Shown here: piece by piece, positions 1 to 6,161 of the stretch
Layout: each line of letters starts with the position of its first letter
How positions within the stretch are numbered: position 1 is the stretch's first letter
Source of the DNA: Candidatus Sivonenia alaskensis PMM_0068
Lineage (GTDB): Bacteria; Cyanobacteriota; Cyanobacteriia; Gloeobacterales; PMM-0068
DNA length: 10,093 bases
Direction of reading: 5' to 3'
Assembly: GCA_949127685.1 (NCBI GenBank)
Contig: CASBPW010000028.1
Coordinates: 1 to 10,093, forward strand
Notes under the pieces: generated by a model
Told to the model about the DNA's origin: nothing
The model's database searches: none
What the model saw: the letters and a program-made list of their open reading frames with translations, nothing else
Program-made: the position numbers and the translations under genes

Positions 1-79
1 ACCTCATAGGATGGTTTACGCACAGCTGCTACTTTATTCCATCTAACTGAGAACCGCTATATAGCTCTGACCATAACAA

Positions 80-1249
80 CTACATCACCGTTGCCACTAT
101 GCATTTGAGATATTCTGTCTCAGGAACGCCTAGAAGAGGGGCATGGTCTGCACTGGCCCCCCGCTCTTCCAAAATGCGAACGGTTTTGCCCGCATCTTGA
201 GCGGCATGAGCGAGGGTTTCCCTAAACGTGCGGAGGTCTACGGGAGCAGAGCAGGAGCAGGTGACTAAAATCCCTCCTGGGGTCAGTAGGCGCAGGGCCC
301 GCAGGTTAATTTCTTTGTATCCCTTGATAGCTCCTTCTAAAGCGCCTCTACTTTTGGCAAAGGCTGGAGGATCTAGAATGACCATATCGAAGGACCGGCC
401 TTCCCGATTGAATTCCCGCAGAAGATCAAAGGCATTGGCCGTGATCGTCAAATGATTCGAGATTCTGTTTAAAGCAGCATTTTGGTCGCATAACTGGGCG
501 GCAGGTTCAGAGATCTCCACGGAAAGCACCGATGTTGCTCCCCCCACCCCTGCCTGGACACTGAATCCGCCGGTATAGGCAAAGCAATTTAGTACATCAC
601 GGTCTTTAGCAAACCGACTCACTAATGCCCGATTATCCCGTTGGTCCAGGAAAAATCCTGTTTTTTGTCCGTGGACTACATCCACCAAAAGGCGCGTCGG
701 GCCTTCCTGAATTTCAATGAACTCTGGAGGCATTTCTCCGCGCAGCAATCCTACTCTTTCTTCCAGTCCTTCTAGGGCTCGTACGGGAGCATCAGACCTT
801 TCGTAAATACCTTTAGGCGCTCCCAACTGTACGAGCGTATCCAGAATCACTTCCCGCCAAGGCTCTAGCCCCATCGCGAGAAACTGGACGACGAGGTAAT
901 CTTCATAACGGTCTACGGTTAGTCCGGGCAGACCATCGGCTTCTCCGTGCACCCAACGAAAAGCATTGGTATTGCGCACAAACCGCTGACGATAGACTAA
1001 AGCCCGCTCCAAACGGTCATACCACCATCCCCGGTCAATGGTCTGATGCTCTCTGGTAAGAAAACGTACCCGGATTTGAGAATGAGGATTGTAAAAACCA
1101 ACGCCTCGAAACTTGTGATTATGGTCGTGGATTTCCACAAGGGCACCGGGTTCAGCCCCAGGGTCTTGAGCTACTTCACCCCCAAAAATCCAGGGATGAA
1201 ATCGGCGATAGGGCTTTTGATTTTTTAGGATGAGGGTTGGAAGCATCAT
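80..1249 (-). CDS. rlmI: Class I SAM-dependent rRNA methyltransferase, RlmI family
   Basis: Cytoplasmic RNA methyltransferase of 389 residues, the usual RlmI length. In E. coli RlmI makes m5C1962 in 23S rRNA; that exact target here is inferred from family. Residues about 5-66 look like the PUA RNA-binding domain (HPWIFGGEV near 18). The middle domain carries RWVHGEADGLPGLTVDRY at 98-115. The catalytic Rossmann fold starts near 190: GQKTGFFLDQRDNR (194-207), SAM motif I NCFAYTGGF (221-229), acidic VEIS (244-247), DPPAF (293-297) and the cysteine-containing CSCS (331-334). All hallmarks are intact. Two ATGs are adjacent at the start and no strong ribosome site is visible, so the first residue is uncertain by one. 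It lies 48 bp downstream of the metallophosphoesterase on the same strand, so the two are probably co-transcribed. The coding region is G+C-rich, like the rest of the left part. Confidence 0.93.
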   Translation of the reverse strand: MMLPTLILKNQKPYRRFHPWIFGGEVAQDPGAEPGALVEIHDHNHKFRGVGFYNPHSQIRVRFLTREHQTIDRGWWYDRLERALVYRQRFVRNTNAFRWVHGEADGLPGLTVDRYEDYLVVQFLAMGLEPWREVILDTLVQLGAPKGIYERSDAPVRALEGLEERVGLLRGEMPPEFIEIQEGPTRLLVDVVHGQKTGFFLDQRDNRALVSRFAKDRDVLNCFAYTGGFSVQAGVGGATSVLSVEISEPAAQLCDQNAALNRISNHLTITANAFDLLREFNREGRSFDMVILDPPAFAKSRGALEGAIKGYKEINLRALRLLTPGGILVTCSCSAPVDLRTFRETLAHAAQDAGKTVRILEERGASADHAPLLGVPETEYLKCIVATVM

Positions 1250-1297
1250 CCCAGAATACTGGCTTGCTGTTACTGGACCCTAAATTGCATTTATTGA

Positions 1298-2179
1298 CTA
1301 ACCAGGCTCCAACTCAAAAAAAGTAACCTCTGGGGGACAGCCAATACTCAGACGGCGAAAGCGTCCCAAGCCTCTGGAAACATAGAGCTGGTTGTCCCCT
1401 TGCTGGAACCTCCCGGCCCAGCTATTGGTGCGGGTCAGCGTCTTGGGAACCACTTTATTGAGACGACGTTCTCCTACAACTTCGGACAATATGGGCCAGA
1501 AGGGTTCGCTCAAACCGAGGACAGCCCAGGGCCCTAGGCGTACTTGTCCGCCGTGGGTATGCCCTGATAGCTGAACGTCGATGCGCTCTTCTTTGAGCGG
1601 CCAGAATCCATCTGGGTTGTGGGCTAGAAGCAGGGTTGGCTTGCGTCCCCTCAGGGAGGAGAAAATTCGCTCTGGTTCATAGGGGCCTCTCCATAAATCA
1701 CCGGTTCCAGCAATCGCTAAACCTGCCACCGTAGTCCAGCGATTCTCCAATACCGTGATGTTAGCTTGGGTCAGGACACGGGAAATAATTCGGTTGGAAT
1801 CAACAAGTACATTGTCATGGTTGCCGAGAACCGCGAAGATGCCTTCTTTGGACTGAATTTTTCCCAACACGGGCGCTAGTTCATGAATCGGATCGGCGGA
1901 CGTGGTCACGAAATCTCCTGTCAGGGCTACCAAGTCCACCTGTTCTTTATTGATTTGAGTGATGGCCTCTTCAATCATGGGCCAATGCACTGTATTCCCG
2001 TGGTCCCAGTGAATATCGGTGAGTTGGGCCACCCGCAAAGAACGGTCCAAGCCCTTCACAGTGAGACGCACATACTCTGTTTTCAAGGTGTCTGCTTCGG
2101 AGCGGCTCCAGACAGGGATGCCCAGCATGGAACCAGCAGTGATCGCTAACCCACCAAGTACTATTTGTCGCCGCTTCAT
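1298..2179 (-). CDS. Metallophosphoesterase with Tat-like N-terminal signal (YkuE/LpxG-like)
   Basis: Calcineurin-like phosphoesterase of 293 residues binding two metals. The metal and phosphate ligands are all visible: TDIH (D55, H57), GDF (D89), GNHD (N120, H121), AHNPD (H187) and SGHTHGG (H207, H209). The N-terminus MKRRQIVLGG followed by a weakly hydrophobic stretch to about residue 23 looks like a twin-arginine signal or membrane anchor. This suggests action on the periplasmic side. Relatives include B. subtilis YkuE, which is Tat-exported, and the LpxG group, which cleaves UDP-2,3-diacylglucosamine in the cytoplasm; the signal argues for the former. The true substrate is unknown. A good ribosome site (AGGGA, 5 nt before ATG) supports the start. 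It is upstream of rlmI on the same strand and divergent from lnt across a 67-bp region containing a 13-bp inverted repeat. Confidence 0.88.
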   Translation of the reverse strand: MKRRQIVLGGLAITAGSMLGIPVWSRSEADTLKTEYVRLTVKGLDRSLRVAQLTDIHWDHGNTVHWPMIEEAITQINKEQVDLVALTGDFVTTSADPIHELAPVLGKIQSKEGIFAVLGNHDNVLVDSNRIISRVLTQANITVLENRWTTVAGLAIAGTGDLWRGPYEPERIFSSLRGRKPTLLLAHNPDGFWPLKEERIDVQLSGHTHGGQVRLGPWAVLGLSEPFWPILSEVVGERRLNKVVPKTLTRTNSWAGRFQQGDNQLYVSRGLGRFRRLSIGCPPEVTFFELEPG

Positions 2180-2200
2180 TCCTTTCCCTGACTTGATAGA

Positions 2201-2244
2201 TTTCTATTCTCTCAAAGACTCTCCTCCACAAGAGAGAATAGAAA
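2201..2244. promoter_or_regulatory. Perfect 13-bp inverted repeat in the MPE/lnt divergent region
   Basis: The arm TTTCTATTCTCTC (2201-2213) is exactly complementary to GAGAGAATAGAAA (2232-2244), with an 18-nt spacer. The right arm ends 2 nt before the lnt ATG and covers the only purine-rich stretch that could serve as the lnt ribosome site. It could be an operator for a dimeric repressor acting on both genes, or an RNA hairpin that hides the lnt ribosome site. The sequence does not decide between these. No T-run follows, so it is not a classic terminator. Confidence 0.6.
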
Positions 2245-2246
2245 CA

Positions 2247-3788
2247 ATGAAAGCGCTCCTCCTCAAAGGCCAGCAGTATTCGGTTGCTCTACATCCACGT
2301 CTACATCCACGGCAGTATCTCGTGGTGGCCGGGGGCAGTGTCGCCTTAGGGCTGGCTGCTCCTCCCACCAATATCTGGCCTCTCGCCTGGATCGCTCTGA
2401 TCGGGCTCTGGTTGTGTGCCTTGGAGGTCACGCCCAGAAGAGGATTTTTCCTGGGTTGGCTATTGGGGACGGGGTACAACCTGATTCTCTTGCAGTGGAT
2501 ATTAGGCGTTCATCCCCTGGAATGGATGGGCATTCCCTGGTGGCCGAGCTTGGGCATTGCCGTGGGGTCATGGGTAGTCGCTAGTACTTTTGAAGGCCTG
2601 ACGGTAGGCCTTTGGTCTATGGGAATGGCTTTTGTGGCTAAGCGTTGCCCTTCCCCGCTCAGGGTCATTTTCGGGGTGGGACTATGGCTGGGTATCCATT
2701 GGTTTTGGCATCAAGGAGATCTCGCTTTCCCCTGGGGCGATTTAGCCCTCACCCAAACCAGTAATCTCTGGGTACTCCAAGGAGTGAGTCTCAGTGGTGC
2801 CGCTGGGCTTACTGGGTTAGTCATAGCCGTCAATGGTCTATGCGCAGAGAGTATAAGGGCAAAGGCTTGGCAACCGGCGGGGGTTGCCTTCGTCATCTTA
2901 GGGTTGTGGTGCGGGTATGGACTTTGGCGATTGAGTGTTTTTCAAGAATCAGAGTCTCCGCTCACTTTAGGGATCGTCCAGGGAAATATTACCCAGCAGA
3001 GAAAATGGGCTCCCGGTAGCCTGAATGAAATTATCCGCACCTATACCGAAGGTTATGTTGCGTTGAGTCGCCAGGGTGTTTCTGCTGTGATTATCCCGGA
3101 GACAGCTATTCCTGTGTATTGGGAGCGAACTATGGCTTCATCCCTGGGAAAAGCCCTAGCGCAAGAAAAAACCCCCTTGTTTTTAGGGGCTTTTGACCAG
3201 AGACAAGACCAGTTATCGAATACCCTGTTTGCCATAGATGGGAAGGGCGTGGTTCAAGGGACTTATGACAAAGACCACCTTGTGCCTTTGGGAGAGCAGA
3301 TTCCTTACAAGCAGGTCTTCGGCTTACTCATTCAAAAACTCTCTCCGCTCAAACAGGAACTTGCGGATGGGGCATCGAACCAAGTCTTTAATAGTCCTCT
3401 GGGACGGTTAGCCGCAGGTATTTGTTACGATTCGGCTTTCGGTGTGGGCTTCCGTACTCAGGTGGCGAAGGGAGCCCGTTGGATTATCTCGGTTACCAAT
3501 GATGCCTGGTTCGGGCCTTCTATGCCGGCTCAACATCATGGGCATGAGGTCCTCAGGGCCGTAGAGACCGATCGTTGGTTGGTACGGGCTTCCAATACGG
3601 GGACGTCCGGTAGTATCGACCCGACCGGAAAAACGGTTATTCTTACTCCCCGTGATCAGTACCGGGCTTTCGTAACCACCATCTATCCGCGAAATAGCCG
3701 CACCCTCTATGTAGAATGGGGGGATTGGGTGACACCCGTACTCGTAAGTTCGGCTGTACTGATTGGAATTTTGACCTGGCAGAGGTAA
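2247..3788 (+). CDS. lnt: Apolipoprotein N-acyltransferase
   Basis: Membrane enzyme that adds the third acyl chain to the N-terminal cysteine of lipoproteins. The chosen ATG gives 513 residues, against 512 for E. coli Lnt; an open frame extends upstream, but would run into the divergent gene. Residues about 25-235 form several hydrophobic membrane segments, the nitrilase-like domain spans about 240-485, and a last membrane helix lies near 492-509. The catalytic triad is present: E285 (IPETAIP), K342 (YDKDHLVPLGE) and C393 (GICYD). W254 and E350 match E. coli W237 and E343. The residue matching essential E389 is Asp (D395), a conservative change. The N-terminus has an in-frame 12-bp duplication giving LHPRLHPR. 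The ribosome site is weak and lies inside the inverted repeat upstream. Confidence 0.93.
   Translation: MKALLLKGQQYSVALHPRLHPRQYLVVAGGSVALGLAAPPTNIWPLAWIALIGLWLCALEVTPRRGFFLGWLLGTGYNLILLQWILGVHPLEWMGIPWWPSLGIAVGSWVVASTFEGLTVGLWSMGMAFVAKRCPSPLRVIFGVGLWLGIHWFWHQGDLAFPWGDLALTQTSNLWVLQGVSLSGAAGLTGLVIAVNGLCAESIRAKAWQPAGVAFVILGLWCGYGLWRLSVFQESESPLTLGIVQGNITQQRKWAPGSLNEIIRTYTEGYVALSRQGVSAVIIPETAIPVYWERTMASSLGKALAQEKTPLFLGAFDQRQDQLSNTLFAIDGKGVVQGTYDKDHLVPLGEQIPYKQVFGLLIQKLSPLKQELADGASNQVFNSPLGRLAAGICYDSAFGVGFRTQVAKGARWIISVTNDAWFGPSMPAQHHGHEVLRAVETDRWLVRASNTGTSGSIDPTGKTVILTPRDQYRAFVTTIYPRNSRTLYVEWGDWVTPVLVSSAVLIGILTWQR
2288..2311 (+). repeat. Perfect 12-bp tandem duplication inside lnt
   Basis: TCTACATCCACG occurs twice back to back at 2288-2299 and 2300-2311. 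The unit is a multiple of three, so the frame is kept and the cytoplasmic N-terminus reads LHPRLHPR (residues 15-22). The identity of the two copies suggests a recent slippage event. Confidence 0.85.
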
Positions 3789-3819
3789 AGTAAAGGATAT
3801 TGCAAAGCTCCTGGCTAAA

Positions 3820-3839
3820 CTGACTGCCGGAATGGTCAG
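3820..3839. other. Short dyad in the lnt to J-protein gap
   Basis: CTGAC at 3820-3824 pairs with GTCAG at 3835-3839, extended inward by two G-U pairs, leaving the six-base loop CCGGAA. It sits 31 bp after the lnt stop and 59 bp before the J-domain ATG. No T-run follows, so it is at best a weak or factor-dependent terminator or a processing site. Confidence 0.25.
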
Positions 3840-3898
3840 GAGGTTTCGACAAAACTTATATTTACGCCCCAATTTTCCCTAGACATAACATATGGAGC

Positions 3899-4336
3899 AT
3901 GAAAACAAGTAGTAACTATTATCAAATATTAGGTGTTGCTCCCTCGGCGTCAGAACAGACCCTAAGGGATTCCTACCGGCGTCTTTGCCGGGATTATCAT
4001 CCTGACACAACTAATTTAGAACAGGAAGAGGCCCTACAGAAGTTTTTACTTCTCAATGAAGCCTATGACACACTTACACATCCGATCAAGCGTGCTCGCT
4101 ATGACCGGAAGTTAGGCGTGATCTCTTCTTCGACGTCCTCGACAAGCCATGAGCACTCTGGTAGCCGTGGGCGTCACAAAAGCCATAGCGTTTCATCCCG
4201 GAGATCTACTCCCCCCAACGCGCTCCAAGAACGTCCCTTATCCCCGACCGAGATTTTTGCGCTGTCCATCTTGGGAATTGCTTTTGTCTCCTGTATTACG
4301 CTGGTATTTTTTGTCGGCTTCATTCGAGGAATGTAA
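3899..4336 (+). CDS. Membrane-anchored J-domain (DnaJ-like) co-chaperone
   Basis: J-domain protein of 145 residues that should stimulate the ATPase of an Hsp70/DnaK partner. The J domain spans about residues 6-70 (NYYQILGV at the start, HPD at 34-36, NEAYDTL at 53-59, RARYDRKLG at 65-73), all intact. A Ser/Arg/His-rich linker (about 76-105) leads to a single hydrophobic segment at about 118-141, so it is probably a C-terminally anchored membrane protein with the J domain in the cytosol. It lacks the Gly/Phe, zinc and substrate-binding domains of true DnaJ. This implies a role in placing Hsp70 at a membrane. A GGAG lies only 1 nt before ATG, which is unusually close. The stop overlaps the DUF3143 start by one base, so the pair is probably translationally coupled. 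Confidence 0.88.
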   Translation: MKTSSNYYQILGVAPSASEQTLRDSYRRLCRDYHPDTTNLEQEEALQKFLLLNEAYDTLTHPIKRARYDRKLGVISSSTSSTSHEHSGSRGRHKSHSVSSRRSTPPNALQERPLSPTEIFALSILGIAFVSCITLVFFVGFIRGM

Positions 4337-4614
4337 TGGACTTCCCTCCTGATAAGACCCCTCTCTACAACCATCCTCTCCACGCGCTTGAGGAGTGGTT
4401 TCGTGAAAAGGGCTGCGAACAGGACCCCCAAGATCCCCATTGTTGGAAACTTCATCATCCAGATTGGTCTGCTGATTTATGTTTAGAAGAAACGGTGCTG
4501 CGGGTAGAGTATCAGCTTTCTGATCAGACTAAAGTACTAACTTTTCCATATTCTCTGAGTCGTGCTGATGTAGACCAAGCTGTTTTTGAGTTTGTTCCTT
4601 CCTTGCGCGATTAG
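4336..4614 (+). CDS. DUF3143 domain protein (cyanobacterial, function unknown)
   Basis: Soluble 92-residue protein that I match to DUF3143, a family I know only from cyanobacteria. Supporting features are TPLYNHPLHALEEWF near the N-terminus (residues 8-22), GCEQD (26-30), CWKL (37-40), and the C-terminal PYSLSRADVDQAVF (about 71-84). No signal peptide or membrane segment is visible. Its ATG shares one base with the stop of the J-domain gene (TAATG), and GAGGA lies 8 nt upstream of the ATG, so re-initiation after the J-protein is likely. The tight coupling suggests a shared process, perhaps as a partner of the J-protein; that is inference. Its stop overlaps the ribF stop on the other strand. 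G+C is about 40% in a sampled line, lower than the genes to its left. Confidence 0.85.
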   Translation: MDFPPDKTPLYNHPLHALEEWFREKGCEQDPQDPHCWKLHHPDWSADLCLEETVLRVEYQLSDQTKVLTFPYSLSRADVDQAVFEFVPSLRD

Positions 4615-5567
4615 AGTTCTGCCGTATTTAAGATTAGATTCACTGCGGTGTCAAGATCTTTGTGGATTTGAGCTACCAGTTCATCTACTGAATTAAATTG
4701 TAGTTCAGGGCGGATAAAATCTGTGAATTCTAGGGTTAATTCCTTGTCATAGAGGTCCCCTGACCAGTTCAAGAGATGCACTTCAATAGAGGGGGCGATC
4801 CCGTTAAAAGTAGGCCGTACGCCAATGTTCGTCAGCCCTATTGCCTGTTGACCTTCCCAGGTAACTTTAGTTAAATAGACCCCATACCGAGGAATAAAAC
4901 GCATGGGTTCTATCTGTATATTGGCCGTTGGGAAGCCAATTTTTCTTCCTCTTGCTTCGCCGTGAATTACTTTTCCATAGAGTGTATAGTTGCGTCCTAG
5001 GAATGTTTGTGCTTTAGCTAAATTCCCCTTAGCTAAAGCGCTACGAATAGCAGAACTACTAACTTGTTCCTTTCCTAATAGAAAGGGTGGACACACACTC
5101 ACCTCAACCCCTAAAGGAAGCAAGACACGCTCTAAAAAGTCAGCACTGCCTGTACGTCCTTTTCCAAAACGGAAGTTCCAACCTACGCTTACCTGCTTGG
5201 TCTTGAGATGCCCAATCAGAAAATCTAAAACAAAGGTTTCTGCTGTCATTTGCGCTAAGTTTGGACCAAACGGTAAAACTAAAATTTGCAAAAAACCTAA
5301 GTCTGCCAGGATTTGTTTTTTTTCTTGCAAACTAGAAAGTAAAAAACCTGTTTGTCCCCCAAAGTATGCACGAGGGTGAGGATCGAAGGTAAGTACAGTC
5401 GGAATTAAACCTCTTGATTTGGCTTCTAAAGAGGCTCTGAGCACCGCACGATGCCCTAAATGCACACCGTCAAAATTACCTAGTGCCACAGCACAGGGGG
5501 TTTGGATATCAGTAGGGAGTAACAGGTCCACAGAGATTAGATTAAGATTTGCAAAGTAATTCGTCAA
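4611..5567 (-). CDS. ribF: Bifunctional riboflavin kinase / FAD synthetase
   Basis: Cytoplasmic enzyme converting riboflavin to FMN and then FAD. With the TTG start it has 318 residues, normal for RibF. The N-terminal adenylyltransferase domain shows ALGNFDGVHLGH (28-39, with the HxGH nucleotide motif), TFDPHPR (60-66), GWNFRFGKGRTG (129-140) and SSSAIRSAL (170-178). The C-terminal kinase domain shows HGEARGRKIGFPTAN (202-216) and NIGVRPTF (247-254). There is no ATG in frame: a TGA lies directly before TTG 5567, so translation must begin at this TTG or at a later codon such as GTG 5531, which would give 306 residues. A sigma70-like promoter lies about 45-70 bp upstream. The gene is A+T-rich (30-33% G+C in two sampled lines) and converges with the DUF3143 gene by a 4-bp overlap. 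Confidence 0.92.
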   Translation of the reverse strand: MTNYFANLNLISVDLLLPTDIQTPCAVALGNFDGVHLGHRAVLRASLEAKSRGLIPTVLTFDPHPRAYFGGQTGFLLSSLQEKKQILADLGFLQILVLPFGPNLAQMTAETFVLDFLIGHLKTKQVSVGWNFRFGKGRTGSADFLERVLLPLGVEVSVCPPFLLGKEQVSSSAIRSALAKGNLAKAQTFLGRNYTLYGKVIHGEARGRKIGFPTANIQIEPMRFIPRYGVYLTKVTWEGQQAIGLTNIGVRPTFNGIAPSIEVHLLNWSGDLYDKELTLEFTDFIRPELQFNSVDELVAQIHKDLDTAVNLILNTAEL

Positions 5568-5572
5568 TCATC
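5543..5572 (-). other. Nine-codon ORF overlapping the ribF start
   Basis: On the minus strand, ATG at 5572 opens a frame encoding MIDELLCKS and stops with TAA at 5543. AAGG lies 7 nt before this ATG, better spacing than for the ribF TTG (11 nt). The small frame stops 11 nt before the possible ribF GTG at 5531. It may be a leader peptide that couples or attenuates ribF translation, or chance. I see no FMN riboswitch in this leader. Confidence 0.3.
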
Positions 5573-5610
5573 GCTACACCTTCGGTCGGGTAAAATCTCG
5601 TGCGAAGTTC

Positions 5611-5639
5611 ATTCTAAACCAATGGAGATTGGGTCTGAA
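5611..5639 (-). promoter_or_regulatory. Candidate sigma70-type promoter for ribF
   Basis: Reading the minus strand, TTCAGA (5639-5634) and TAGAAT (5616-5611) are separated by 17 bp. They match the -35 and -10 consensus at 4 of 6 and 5 of 6 positions. Transcription would start near 5604, giving a leader of about 37 nt before the TTG start of ribF. Confidence 0.4.
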
Positions 5640-5657
5640 TTTCATGCCTGCCCTTTT

Positions 5658-5686
5658 TTGGGGCGACGTGATATGGCGCCTATAAG
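5658..5686 (+). promoter_or_regulatory. Candidate promoter upstream of the 69-residue gene
   Basis: TTGGGG (5658-5663) and TATAAG (5681-5686) are separated by 17 bp. The -10 element matches at 5 of 6 positions, the -35 only at 3. If used, the transcript would begin near 5693 and carry a leader of about 160 nt before the ATG at 5856, including an orphan ribosome site and the HLR1-like repeat. Confidence 0.28.
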
Positions 5687-5778
5687 GGAGGATCTATTGC
5701 TTGCCAAGGAAATAAGTTTTCTAAAGTTTTCGTAAAGTAGCGATCTTGGCATCTTAAACAGGCGTACAAAAGGATTGT

Positions 5779-5784
5779 AAGGAG
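5779..5784 (+). promoter_or_regulatory. Orphan Shine-Dalgarno sequence
   Basis: AAGGAG is the strongest ribosome-binding match in this intergenic region, yet it serves no real gene. Eight nt after it, GTG 5793 opens only four codons (GTG GTA GTA AGT) before TAA; the ATG directly after it at 5785 also gives only four codons. It may start a tiny leader peptide, or be a relic or chance. Confidence 0.35.
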
Positions 5785-5814
5785 ATGTCACGGTGGTAGT
5801 AAGTTAAAACAATT

Positions 5815-5832
5815 TTTGTAAAGTAACGTAAA
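5815..5832 (-). promoter_or_regulatory. HLR1-like direct repeat (possible RpaB site)
   Basis: On the minus strand the sequence reads TTTACGTT, two bases, TTTACAAA. The cyanobacterial HLR1 element bound by the response regulator RpaB is two copies of (G/T)TTACA(T/A)(T/A) spaced by two bases. This site departs from it at one position only (G for A in the first copy). It ends 23 bp before the ATG of the 69-residue gene. A related GTAAAGTA(G/A)CG word also occurs at 5732-5742. RpaB binding is inferred from pattern only. Confidence 0.4.
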
Positions 5833-5855
5833 CTGAAGGTAGCGAAGAGTAGTTT

Positions 5856-6065
5856 ATGCGCGTAGAGTTTCGTCCGATCAAAGACCGCCCCCAATCAGCC
5901 GCCATGCATGCCTTTGAAGAGAGCACCCTGATGTTCGTCGAAGCTTTGCCTATGGAACTGGCTCGATGTCGCGCACAGCGCTACTTTGCCCTCGGTTTTC
6001 AGGTGAACTGGATGCTGGATGGTGTCCTGTCTCTCGACTCAGCAGATGAAGTGGGACTTAGCTAA
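5856..6065 (+). CDS. Hypothetical 69-residue soluble protein
   Basis: I do not recognise this protein. It is 69 residues with no signal peptide or membrane segment. It starts MRVEFRPIK, has an alpha-helical-looking middle (about residues 15-45, with AFEESTLMFVEALPMELARCRAQRY) and ends in an acidic tail (DSADEVGLS). There is one cysteine (C38). GAAGAG lies 6 nt before the ATG, an acceptable but weak ribosome site. The gene stands alone: ribF diverges 288 bp upstream, and glgB follows 132 bp later after a possible weak terminator. The upstream region, with an HLR1-like repeat, suggests a separately regulated and perhaps light- or stress-responsive gene; that is inference. It could also be a spurious ORF, but the start, stop and flanking signals are coherent. 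Confidence 0.5.
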   Translation: MRVEFRPIKDRPQSAAMHAFEESTLMFVEALPMELARCRAQRYFALGFQVNWMLDGVLSLDSADEVGLS

Positions 6066-6089
6066 AGGTGGCTTATCGAGCTCAAGTGC

Positions 6090-6106
6090 TCCCTGAGGGG
6101 TTTTTT
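6090..6106 (+). terminator. Weak candidate intrinsic terminator after the 69-residue gene
   Basis: TCCC, loop TGA, GGGG (6090-6100) is followed directly by six T (6101-6106). The stem is only 4 bp including one wobble pair, so it is short, but the T-run and its place 24 bp after the stop codon fit termination before glgB. Confidence 0.35.
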
Positions 6107-6161
6107 GTGCAAAAAACATCGTACTGCAGTCTGCAATTACATACTGGTCAAATAATCCCCT

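Noticed and set aside
2019..2246. N-terminal extension of lnt from an upstream ATG at 2019
   Set aside because: It would overlap the divergent metallophosphoesterase by 160 bp and add 76 residues not found in Lnt; ATG 2247 gives the family length.
4990..5379. Plus-strand 129-residue open frame
   Set aside because: It lies fully antisense within ribF, whose motifs are all intact, and the translation is Lys/Arg-rich shadow sequence.
5650..5664. Hairpin GCCC / GGGC around a T-rich loop as terminator
   Set aside because: The stem is only 4 bp and the T-run lies in the loop, not after the stem; no gene ends there.
5568..5855. FMN riboswitch upstream of ribF
   Set aside because: The conserved RFN blocks are not seen on the minus strand of this region.
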